Positions 15,639-23,146 of a stretch of 64,000 nucleotides of DNA are shown one piece after another. The notes under the pieces are model-generated. The model saw only the letters and a program-made list of their open reading frames with translations. It was not told the origin of the DNA and made no database searches. The position numbers and the translations under genes are program-made. Each line of letters begins with the position of its first letter. Position 1 is the stretch's first letter. The stretch is from Brevibacterium sp. XM4083 (lineage in GTDB: Bacteria > Actinomycetota > Actinomycetes > Actinomycetales > Brevibacteriaceae), in contig NZ_VFYR02000004.1 in the NCBI RefSeq assembly GCF_006489205.2, forward strand, positions 330,100-394,099. Direction: 5' to 3'.

Positions 15639-16556
15639 TCACTCGGAGAGCCACTCCCAGGTCGGGCTCTGCTCGATGAAGTAGTCGACGATGCTGCTCA
15701 CCCGCCGCGGCACCGGATGCCCGGTCTCGTAGACGGCGACGATCGAGTTCGGTGCCTGCGGGTCATCGATGGGGATGTAGGCGATGCCGTCGTCGGAGTC
15801 CCGGCCCTCGGCCTCCGAGCCGATGTTGCCCACGGAATAGCCCAGCCCCCGGCGAACGAGTCCGCGCACCGTCTCCGGACTCGCACTCTCCCAGCGGACA
15901 TCGGGCTCGACTCCGGCCCCGCGGATCATCGCCTCGACCCTGTCGCGCGACGGCGGCTGGTTGAAGAGGATGACCGGCATCTCGGCAACGTCGCGGAAGG
16001 CGATCTCCTTGCGGCCGGCCAGCGGATGGTCGGCCGCAAGGAGGATCATCTGACGGAAGCTCGCGATCTCCTGCGCCGGCACCGTCGGCGGAAGCTGACC
16101 GCCGAAGGTGAGGACGAGATCGAGACGACCGACGTCGAGCTCTCGCCGCAGATCCCCGGTCGCCCCTTCTACGAAAGAGATGTCCAACTCGGGGTGCGCC
16201 TCGGCGAAATCACTGATCAGCTGCGGCAGCAGATACGGTCCGAGCGGAAAGATGCACCCGACCCGGACCAAACCGACGATCGTCGACTGGTCCCCCATCG
16301 CGACATCGGGGATCTCGCGGGCCAGATCGAGCATCGCTCTGGCCCGTGACACCAGGGCCGTCCCCGCGCTCGTCGGCCGGACTCCCGCTGTGCGACTGCG
16401 CACGAGCAGACGGGTGCCCACCGCGCGCTCGAGTTCGTTGAGCGCCGTCGACACCGTCGCCTGCGTGACGCTGCACGTGCGCGCTGCCGCTGTGATCGAC
16501 CCGTCGTCGAGGGCGGCGAGGAAGTATTCGAGCTGCCGCAGTGTGATGTCGCTCAT
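15639..16556 (-). CDS. LysR family transcriptional regulator
   Basis: A 305-residue regulator. The N-terminal winged helix-turn-helix is clear (RQLEYFLAALDDGSITAAARTCSVTQATVSTALNELE, quoted in part: SITAAARTCSVTQATVS is the HTH core), followed by a two-lobed periplasmic-binding-like effector domain from about residue 90. It is divergent from a metallo-hydrolase and an MHS transporter gene across a 99-bp gap containing an AT-rich dyad, so it probably activates those genes in response to a small acid. It lies inside what would otherwise be a continuous Tad locus. Confidence 0.9.
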   Translation of the reverse strand: MSDITLRQLEYFLAALDDGSITAAARTCSVTQATVSTALNELERAVGTRLLVRSRTAGVRPTSAGTALVSRARAMLDLAREIPDVAMGDQSTIVGLVRVGCIFPLGPYLLPQLISDFAEAHPELDISFVEGATGDLRRELDVGRLDLVLTFGGQLPPTVPAQEIASFRQMILLAADHPLAGRKEIAFRDVAEMPVILFNQPPSRDRVEAMIRGAGVEPDVRWESASPETVRGLVRRGLGYSVGNIGSEAEGRDSDDGIAYIPIDDPQAPNSIVAVYETGHPVPRRVSSIVDYFIEQSPTWEWLSE

Positions 16557-16588
16557 TGAAGTTCCCTATGTGCGTTCGACATTTAATT

Positions 16589-16601
16589 AATTGGATCAAT
16601 T
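16589..16601. promoter_or_regulatory. Candidate LysR-type operator
   Basis: AATTG-GAT-CAATT is a perfect dyad within the AT-rich stretch TTTAATTAATTGGATC, between the divergent LysR and hydrolase genes. The local AT content contrasts sharply with the flanks. Position and symmetry suit a LysR binding site of T-N11-A type. Confidence 0.45.
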
Positions 16602-16655
16602 TTATGACCTCGGCCACACTGGATGAAACCCCGACACCGACGAGAGGTCACCGCT

Positions 16656-17690
16656 ATGCCATCCACCAGCTCCACTGCCACCCGCGTCATCACCCTGGGC
16701 GTGGCAGGCGGACCCCGCTGGTGGCCGGCCACCGCCTCCGAAGAGCCCTCGGGCATCGCGACCGCCGTCGTCGTCGGCGACGCCTTCTACCTCATCGACG
16801 CCGGCTCGGGCACCGGACGCAACCTCGTCCGTGCGGGCCTGCCGATGGACCGGATGCGAGCGATGTTCCTCACCCACCTCCACTCAGACCACGTCGCTGC
16901 CCTCCCGAGCCTCCTGCTCTTCAGCAGCTACGACCGCAAGCGCGAAGACAGCGACCCCGTGCAGATCCTCGGCCCCGGTGACCGCGGCACGCCCCCACCG
17001 CTGTCGGAGCACGCCGCAGCCTCCGACGGCACGGCAGCCCGCACCCCGCTCTACCCGGAGAAGCCGACGCCGGGCACCGCCGACATGGTCGACCTGCTCT
17101 TCCGCGCTTTCGCCACCGACCTCAACGACCGCTACCTCGACGGGCTCAAACCCACCGCGAAGCAGCTCTTCACCGCCTCCGACATCGCCGTGCCCACGTC
17201 CATCGGCTACCACACCGACGACAATCCGGCCCCGGAGATCGCGCCGTTCACGGTCTACGAGGACGATCGCGTCCGAGTGCTCGCCACCCTGGCACTCCAT
17301 CCGCCCGTGGCACCGGCCTTCGGTTTCCGCATCGAAACCGACGACGGCGTCGTCGCGATCTCCGGGGACACGACGTTCACCCCGAATATGATCGCGCTGG
17401 CCGACAATGCCGACATCCTCCTCCACGAGGCGATCGACGAAGAGTGGATCAACGCCGTCCACGGCTCGCCGACCGACCCCGTCGCCCGCGCCTCACGGGC
17501 CCACCACCTGAGGTCCCACACGACTGTCGCCGATGCACTGAGGGTGGCTGACTCCGCTTCAGCCCAGCAGCTCCTCCTCCATCACATCGTTCCCGGTAAC
17601 AACCGGTCGAGCATCCAGGCGCAGCTGTCCGCGGTACGGAACTCGCGGGCATCCATCCCCCACGACCGAGACGAGTTCATCCTGCGCTGA
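16656..17690 (+). CDS. MBL-fold metallo-hydrolase
   Basis: A 344-residue protein of the metallo-beta-lactamase superfamily, nearest in layout to RNase Z/arylsulfatase-like members. The dinuclear metal motif THLHSDH is near residue 80; a metal-ligand Asp lies in SGDTTFTPNM and a late His in LHHIVPGN. No signal peptide is obvious, so it is probably cytoplasmic. ATG 16656 is preceded by GAGAGG at about 7 nt and is preferred over the in-frame ATG 33 bp upstream. Shared control with the adjacent MHS transporter suggests hydrolysis of an imported ester or lactone; this is inference. Confidence 0.85.
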   Translation: MPSTSSTATRVITLGVAGGPRWWPATASEEPSGIATAVVVGDAFYLIDAGSGTGRNLVRAGLPMDRMRAMFLTHLHSDHVAALPSLLLFSSYDRKREDSDPVQILGPGDRGTPPPLSEHAAASDGTAARTPLYPEKPTPGTADMVDLLFRAFATDLNDRYLDGLKPTAKQLFTASDIAVPTSIGYHTDDNPAPEIAPFTVYEDDRVRVLATLALHPPVAPAFGFRIETDDGVVAISGDTTFTPNMIALADNADILLHEAIDEEWINAVHGSPTDPVARASRAHHLRSHTTVADALRVADSASAQQLLLHHIVPGNNRSSIQAQLSAVRNSRASIPHDRDEFILR

Positions 17691-17896
17691 CACACATCCG
17701 GAGCCGCCACCTCGGCGAGCGACTCCGGATCACCACCACCACGACGATGACGACCCACCGCGCCCCACCACCGGGCCGCCGCATCCGCACCGTCGCCACA
17801 CTCCGCGCTGACGCTCCACCCTGCGCCGATGCCTGCCTGCACGTACGACGATCTGCACTCCTGGCAGAGAATTCCGCACGATCCGAGGAGAATCCC

Positions 17897-19255
17897 GTGA
17901 CCCAGCCCTCTGCACCCCTGCCCGAAAATCCGCCCACCCGCGCTCCCGACCCGAAGGAAGTGCGCACCGTGCTCGCCTCCGGTTTCATGGGCACGCTGCT
18001 CGAGTACTACGACTTCATGCTCTACGCGACGGCGGCCAGCCTCGTGTTCGGGCCGCTCTTCTTCTCCGGCCTCGGACCCCAGGGAGCGCTGCTCGCGTCG
18101 TTCTCCACGCTGGCCGTCGGCTACCTCATCCGACCGCTCGGCGGAATCATCCTCGGTCACTTCGGCGACAAGATCGGACGCAAGCCGATCCTCGTCTTCA
18201 CCCTTGCCCTCATCGGCGTCGCCTCGGTGGGCATCGGTCTGCTGCCGACGACCCAGGACGGCAACTACTTCGGTGTCTTCGCTCTCGTCTTCCTCCGCGT
18301 CCTCCAGGGCATCGCCGTCGGCGGTGAGATGACCGGAGCCGCCCTCATGGCCGTCGAGCACGCCCCGGAGAAGAGTCGTGCCTTCGCCGGTGCGATCGCC
18401 GTCTCCGGCGGTCCCGCGGGCACCGTGCTCGCCGCCCTCGTCGTCGCGACGACCGCGGTGCTCTCCGGCGACGACTTCCTCGTCTGGGGATGGCGCGTGC
18501 CGTTCCTCCTCAGCGCGATCCTCGTCGTCGCCGCGTTCATCATCCGCCTCAAAGTCACCGAATCGCCGCTGTTCGAGCAGCTCGAGGAGGAGAAGAAGGA
18601 GAAGCGCCTGCCGATCCTCGACGTCTTCAGCAAGCACATGAAGACGATCCTCATCGGTGTCGGCGTCTACACCTCGATGGTCTTCACCCAGCAGATCGTC
18701 ACCGTCTACGGCCTGGCCCTGGCCACCCAGAACGGCGTCGAGGTCTCCGAATCGCTCTACCTCAAGGCCGGCGGTGCTCTCGGGCTGATGATCACCACGG
18801 TCCTCTTCGCCCGCCTCAGCGACCGCATCGGCACGACGAAGGTGCTGATGATGGGCGCCGTGGCCGGCGGTGTCCTCGCGATCCCCATCCTCCTCATGCT
18901 CAGCAACGGCACGGTGTGGGGCTTCGTCCTCGCGATCCTCCTCGGCAACGTCATCATCCAGGGTGCCCTCTACGGCCCGTTCGCCGCATTCATCGCCCGG
19001 CGCCTGCCGACGGCGGTGCGCTTCACGGGCACCGCGCTGGTCTACAACATCGCCTCGACCCTCGGCGGGCTCGCTCCGACCGTCGCCGCGGCCCTGGCCG
19101 TCGCCTTCGCCGGCAGCGTCCTGCCGCTGGGCTTCCTGTGGATCGTCGTCGCGCTCATCACGATCCTCTCGCTCATCGTCGCGCCGAAGTCGGGACCGAC
19201 GCTCACGCAGGTCTCCCGACCGGTGACGATGGACCGCCACGGCATCAAGCGCTGA
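17897..19255 (+). CDS. MFS transporter, metabolite:H+ symporter (MHS) family
   Basis: A 452-residue transporter with 12 predicted membrane helices. The MHS hallmarks are GTLLEYYDFMLYATAASLVF in helix 1, GHFGDKIGRKPIL in the loop 2-3 signature, and the RVLQGIAVGGEMTGAALMAVE helix 4-5 region (quoted as motif, split by a charged Glu). MHS proteins import organic acids, sugar acids or osmolytes with protons. The GTG start follows GAGGAGAAT at suitable spacing; longer upstream readings lack a ribosome site. It is cotranscribed with the metallo-hydrolase about 200 bp upstream. The substrate is unknown. Confidence 0.9.
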   Translation: MTQPSAPLPENPPTRAPDPKEVRTVLASGFMGTLLEYYDFMLYATAASLVFGPLFFSGLGPQGALLASFSTLAVGYLIRPLGGIILGHFGDKIGRKPILVFTLALIGVASVGIGLLPTTQDGNYFGVFALVFLRVLQGIAVGGEMTGAALMAVEHAPEKSRAFAGAIAVSGGPAGTVLAALVVATTAVLSGDDFLVWGWRVPFLLSAILVVAAFIIRLKVTESPLFEQLEEEKKEKRLPILDVFSKHMKTILIGVGVYTSMVFTQQIVTVYGLALATQNGVEVSESLYLKAGGALGLMITTVLFARLSDRIGTTKVLMMGAVAGGVLAIPILLMLSNGTVWGFVLAILLGNVIIQGALYGPFAAFIARRLPTAVRFTGTALVYNIASTLGGLAPTVAAALAVAFAGSVLPLGFLWIVVALITILSLIVAPKSGPTLTQVSRPVTMDRHGIKR

Positions 19256-19420
19256 GGTCGGCACCATGTGACGAGCCCTCGCGTGCGGCGTCCCGGCATC
19301 GGGGCGCCGCACTCGGGTGTCTCGCACCGGAACGAGCGGTGCCCCCACCCAAGGCAGCCGTGCCTCCCACCCAAGGCAGCGGATCTGCCGCGCGCCTCGC
19401 CGCGGTGCCGGGCCACGGCA

Positions 19421-20056
19421 TCAGAAGAACACCGAGGTGAGATCCGTGAGCAGGGAGATGACGACGGGCACGACGGAGAGGAGCAGGAACGCCGGCAGGA
19501 TGCACACCCCGAGCGGCACGACGAGGCGCACCCCGAGTGCGGCGGCCGCTTCCTGCCGCCTGCGCCGAGAGGAGTCCCGCAGCTCCCCGGCGACGGCTTC
19601 GATGAGCGGGGCCGGTCCGACCCCGGTGCGCTCGGAGAAGACGAAGACGTCGAGGACCGGTCGCAGCCGGTCGTCCTCGGACAGATCGTCACCGCCGATC
19701 GTCTTCGCCCGCGCGATCCGCAGCAGCCCCGACCGATCGCCTGTCGCCTCGGCGGTGAGGGTGAGCGCCACGGGGATCGGCAGTCCGGCGGTGAGGCAGA
19801 TCGCGACGAGGTCGAGGTCGAATGCGAGCTGTTCGTCGGCGACCGCGGTCCCCTCCCGCGCCGAGGCGGTGGCCGCGTCCCTGTCCCTCGCCGAGGCGGC
19901 CCCACCACCCGTCGGACCGGTCGCCCCAGGTCCGGAGCCGGACCCGTGCCCAGCCCGGACACCGCCGCTGAGCAGCATCTCGAGCCGTCCCGCGGGGCGG
20001 GCGGTCCACAGCAGCACGGCCGCGGCGACGAGGAGGCCGATGAGGATCGCAGCCAT
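19421..20056 (-). CDS. tadC: Type II secretion system F family protein (TadC-like)
   Basis: A 211-residue polytopic protein with an N-terminal helix (ILIGLLVAAAVLLW), a cytoplasmic T2SSF domain (LAFDLDLVAICLTAGLPIP...RTGVGPAPLIEAVAGELR) and two C-terminal helices. With TadB it would form the inner-membrane platform on which the TadA ATPase acts. It starts 6 nt after the tadB stop in a tightly packed operon. It is shorter than canonical TadC (about 300 residues) but close to the small mycobacterial form. Confidence 0.82.
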   Translation of the reverse strand: MAAILIGLLVAAAVLLWTARPAGRLEMLLSGGVRAGHGSGSGPGATGPTGGGAASARDRDAATASAREGTAVADEQLAFDLDLVAICLTAGLPIPVALTLTAEATGDRSGLLRIARAKTIGGDDLSEDDRLRPVLDVFVFSERTGVGPAPLIEAVAGELRDSSRRRRQEAAAALGVRLVVPLGVCILPAFLLLSVVPVVISLLTDLTSVFF

Positions 20057-20062
20057 CGTCCC

Positions 20063-20752
20063 TCAGCGCTCCGCCCGCGTCATCATCCGCATCATCCACC
20101 ACCGGCCCAGCGCGTAGAGGACGATGCCGCCGCCGATGCTCAGCTGCCCCGGCAGACCGGTGAGGAGAGTGAGCGGGCGGACGCCGATGAGCAGTCCGAG
20201 ACCCATGCCGATGAGGGGAAGCCAGCTGAGGACTCGCACGGTGGCACGGGGTCCGGCCATCGCGATCCGCCGCTCCCGGCTCGCATCGAGAGCATCACGC
20301 TGAGCCGCGGCGTAGCGAAGGATCATGTCGGCCGCGGGTGCCCCCGACCGCTCCGAGACCGTCCACACCGCAGCCATCCCGGTGAGCACCTCGGCGGCCG
20401 CGGCCGGCAGGCTATGACCGCGGGCGGCGATCGCCCGCCCGGGATCCTCACCGAGCGCGATCGCCCGGGAGATCGGACGGAGGCGATCGTCCTGCCCGGC
20501 CAGCGTCGCCATCACCGCCTGCGGGGTCATCCCCACCTTGAGCAGATGCGCGCAGTTCTCCACCGCCCCGATCGCCCAGAGCTGGTCGGCCTCGGCCTCC
20601 TCCCGCCCGCGCCGCGCCCGTGATCGCGGACCCGGCCGGCCGCCTCGGCGCGAGTCCGACGCGAGGAGCTGGGCCAAGCGCGCCCGCGGATCGGGTGGGG
20701 CCGCGAGCACGATCCCGGCGGCTATGAGCACGGCGACGGTGAGGACGATCAT
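20063..20752 (-). CDS. tadB: Type II secretion system F family protein (TadB-like)
   Basis: A 229-residue protein: an N-terminal membrane helix (IVLTVAVLIAAGIVLAAPP), an Arg-rich linker, the T2SSF four-helix domain (AHLLKVGMTPQAVMATLAG...WTVSERSGAPAADMI) and a C-terminal membrane hairpin. The start codon overlaps the tadA stop as ATGA, so translation is coupled. It is a platform protein of the Tad machine. Confidence 0.83.
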   Translation of the reverse strand: MIVLTVAVLIAAGIVLAAPPDPRARLAQLLASDSRRGGRPGPRSRARRGREEAEADQLWAIGAVENCAHLLKVGMTPQAVMATLAGQDDRLRPISRAIALGEDPGRAIAARGHSLPAAAAEVLTGMAAVWTVSERSGAPAADMILRYAAAQRDALDASRERRIAMAGPRATVRVLSWLPLIGMGLGLLIGVRPLTLLTGLPGQLSIGGGIVLYALGRWWMMRMMTRAER

Positions 20753-21918
20753 GCCGACCGCGTCTCGAGGACGGCTTCGAAGCGGGCGAGCGCGCGCCGG
20801 TTGAACTCCCCGTCCGACCGCGGGGAGGGCCGGCCCCACACCGGTTCCATCGACATCGTCTCCCCCTCCGGCCCGGCCGGGATCGCCAGCTCGGTGAGCC
20901 CGCGGTCGGAGCCGACCCGGCGGAGGTGGACGACGAGGTCGATCGCGGTCGCGAACTGCGCATGGACGGCCTGCGGACTCATCCCCGCGAGCGCCCCGAG
21001 CGCGGCCAAGCGACTGGGGACCGCCTCGGCGGTGTTCGCATGGATCGTCGCGCACCCGCCTTCGTGCCCGGTGTTGAGCGCGGTGAGCATGTCCCTGACC
21101 TCCGGGCCGCGGCACTCCCCGACGACGAGGCGGTCCGGGCGCATCCGCAGGGCGTTGCGGACGAGATCGGTGAGCGTGACCTCGCCCCCGCCCTCGACGT
21201 TGGCCTGCCGCGCTGAGAGCTGGACGACATGACCGTGGCCGATGATGAGCTCGCGGGAGTCCTCGACGACGACGATCCGGTGGGCGGGGTCGACGAGTCC
21301 GAGGAGCGCGCCGAGGAGGACGGTCTTGCCGGTGCCCGTGCCCCCGGAGATGAGGATGTTCGCCCGCGAGCGCACCGCCTCGGCGAGGAGGTCGTGCACG
21401 GCGGCCGGGATGAAGCCGTCGCCGAGGAGGTCAGCGACGGTGAACCCGTCCCGCCGAGGCACCCGGAAGGAGATCGTCGTGTGGTCCCCGGAGATCGGAG
21501 GGACGATCGCGTTCATCCGCACCCCGTCGGGCAGGCGGACATCGACGAACGGACTCGAATCGTCGAGGCGACGCCCGCCGAGCGCGGCCAGGCGCACCGC
21601 GAGCGAACGCACGTCGTCCTCGGAGCCGAGGGAGAGGTCGAGGCTGGTCGGCCCGGATCCGGTGTCGGCGAAGATCTCACGCGGCCCGTTGACGAAGACG
21701 TCGGTGGTGCCGGGCACCTCGAGCACGGCCTGGAGCGGGCCGGCACCGGACAGCTGCGCGGAGAGGCGGGTGACGAGATCGAGGAGGGCCGCCGAACCGA
21801 GCACCCGGCCGGTGCGCTGGACCGCCTCGGCGACGGCGGCGGTCGTCACCGGTCCGGGATTGTCAAGCAGGGTCTTGCGGACCTCGGCGACGAGGGTGGC
21901 GTCGAGCCATTCGCTCAT
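20749..21918 (-). CDS. tadA: TadA family secretion ATPase
   Basis: A 389-residue CpaF/TadA type ATPase. Walker A ILISGGTGTGKTVLLGALL is near residue 195; the Asp box VVVEDSRELII, the Walker B-like region RPDRLVVGECRGPEV and the His box HEGGCATIHANTA follow. It powers pseudopilus assembly from the cytoplasmic face. The ATG at 21918 overlaps the ssd stop (ATGA) and is preferred to a GTG 9 bp upstream. Confidence 0.92.
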   Translation of the reverse strand: MSEWLDATLVAEVRKTLLDNPGPVTTAAVAEAVQRTGRVLGSAALLDLVTRLSAQLSGAGPLQAVLEVPGTTDVFVNGPREIFADTGSGPTSLDLSLGSEDDVRSLAVRLAALGGRRLDDSSPFVDVRLPDGVRMNAIVPPISGDHTTISFRVPRRDGFTVADLLGDGFIPAAVHDLLAEAVRSRANILISGGTGTGKTVLLGALLGLVDPAHRIVVVEDSRELIIGHGHVVQLSARQANVEGGGEVTLTDLVRNALRMRPDRLVVGECRGPEVRDMLTALNTGHEGGCATIHANTAEAVPSRLAALGALAGMSPQAVHAQFATAIDLVVHLRRVGSDRGLTELAIPAGPEGETMSMEPVWGRPSPRSDGEFNRRALARFEAVLETRSA

Positions 21919-22922
21919 CCGACCCACTCCCCGAGGAGCCGATCGACGAGGCGGCCCAGGCGCGCCCCGCCGGGGATGCCCTCACCGCGGTCGACGGCGG
22001 CCGAGAGTCCGCGATCGTCGCGGATGCTGCCGGCCAGGCCGAGTCCGATCGAGTCGGCGAGGAGGTCGGAGTCGAGGCCGCCGGCTCCGGTCTCCCGGAC
22101 GACTAAGCGCACATCCGGGTGGGAGTGGGAGAGCCGTTTGGCCACCTGTGAGGCGGCGACGGCGGAGCGGACCCGGGCAGGGGCGACGAGGAGGACGTGG
22201 TGGCAGCGCCGCGTCCACTGCGGCGGTGCGTGGCGGGGCAGGTCGACGATGACGAGGTCGAAGGCCTGACCGGCGGCGGCGAGGACGTCGTCGAACACCT
22301 CCGGGGCGAGATCGAGGGTGTCATCGCGTCCCCAGGAGAGGATCGCGAGTCCGTCGTGGACGGGCAGGGCGTGGCGCAGCGCCGAGGGACGCAGCTGGCC
22401 GCGGGAGGCGCTGAGGTCCGCCCAGCGAGGGCCGGGCACCTGTTCGGCGCCGAGGACGAGGTCGAGTCCGCCGCCGAGCGGGTCGGCGTCGACGAGGACC
22501 GTCGAGACCTCCTTCGCAGCGCGTCTGGCCAGGGCGCTGGCGAGCACCGAGGCGCCCGCTCCCCCGCAGCCGGCGACGATGCCGACGGTCACACCGGGAG
22601 TGACCGGGGGTTCGACGGCGGCGATGATCCGCTGGCTCAGCCATTCCGCGGCCGAGGGCAGCATCGCGAGCTGTTCGACACCGAGGGTCGCGGCCCGCCG
22701 CCAGGCCGATGCGGGTTCGTCTCCGTCGAGGACGACGAGGATGCGGTCGGCGCGGTCGGTCATGGGGACCTCGCGGACGTCCTCGCCGAGGAGGATGAGC
22801 GCCGCGCCCTGCCAGCCGCCGGAGTCCGGTGGGAGCACCGTGAGCTCGATGCCGATGCTCTCGGCAACGCGGGCGCACTCCTCGGTGATGGCGCCGAGGT
22901 CGGTGATGAGGGCGATCTGCAT
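21915..22922 (-). CDS. ssd: Septum-site-determining/CpaE-like MinD-family protein
   Basis: A 335-residue protein. An N-terminal receiver-like domain is followed by a ParA/MinD NTPase from about residue 110 (GIVAGCGGAGASVLASALAR, a deviant P-loop lacking the usual GKGG lysine pattern) with VLVDADPLGGG as the A'-like motif and FDLVIVDLPRH as Walker B. Such proteins localise Tad complexes; the mycobacterial homologue Ssd also affects septation. It is the first gene of the tad segment. ATG 22922 lies 6 nt after CAGGCT, a weak -10 candidate; a GTG 6 bp upstream is an alternative. Confidence 0.82.
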   Translation of the reverse strand: MQIALITDLGAITEECARVAESIGIELTVLPPDSGGWQGAALILLGEDVREVPMTDRADRILVVLDGDEPASAWRRAATLGVEQLAMLPSAAEWLSQRIIAAVEPPVTPGVTVGIVAGCGGAGASVLASALARRAAKEVSTVLVDADPLGGGLDLVLGAEQVPGPRWADLSASRGQLRPSALRHALPVHDGLAILSWGRDDTLDLAPEVFDDVLAAAGQAFDLVIVDLPRHAPPQWTRRCHHVLLVAPARVRSAVAASQVAKRLSHSHPDVRLVVRETGAGGLDSDLLADSIGLGLAGSIRDDRGLSAAVDRGEGIPGGARLGRLVDRLLGEWVG

Positions 22923-22989
22923 GCGCACAGCCTGACCCCGGCGGCCCCCTCCCCGCCAGGGTCGGGCGCGGGCCTGTGGACAGAGCGGA

Positions 22990-23034
22990 GAAGGGGCGGC
23001 TCCTGTGCATCTGAGTCACAGGAGCCGCCCCTTC
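22990..23034 (-). terminator. Strong terminator hairpin
   Basis: GAAGGGGCGGCTCCTGTG pairs perfectly over 18 bp with its complement around a 9-nt loop. It lies about 105 bp beyond the stop of the 1,099-residue membrane protein gene and separates it from the tad operon on the same strand. Confidence 0.75.
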
Positions 23035-23108
23035 GGCGACGATGTGCGCATCACCGCTGGTGACGGCGCTGAGCGTGGGCAGCCCGGGCGGGATCGACCC
23101 GCGCTGAG

Positions 23109-23146
23109 TGCCCGGCCCGTCCACAGGCCCAGCACACGAGTCAGCC
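23109..23146. repeat. Dispersed repeat shared with 15573-15610
   Basis: The segment GTCCACAGGCCCAGC(GC)ACACGAGTC, with TGCCCGG before it, occurs here and at 15573-15610 with few differences. Both copies sit at the 3' ends of minus-strand genes. Confidence 0.6.
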
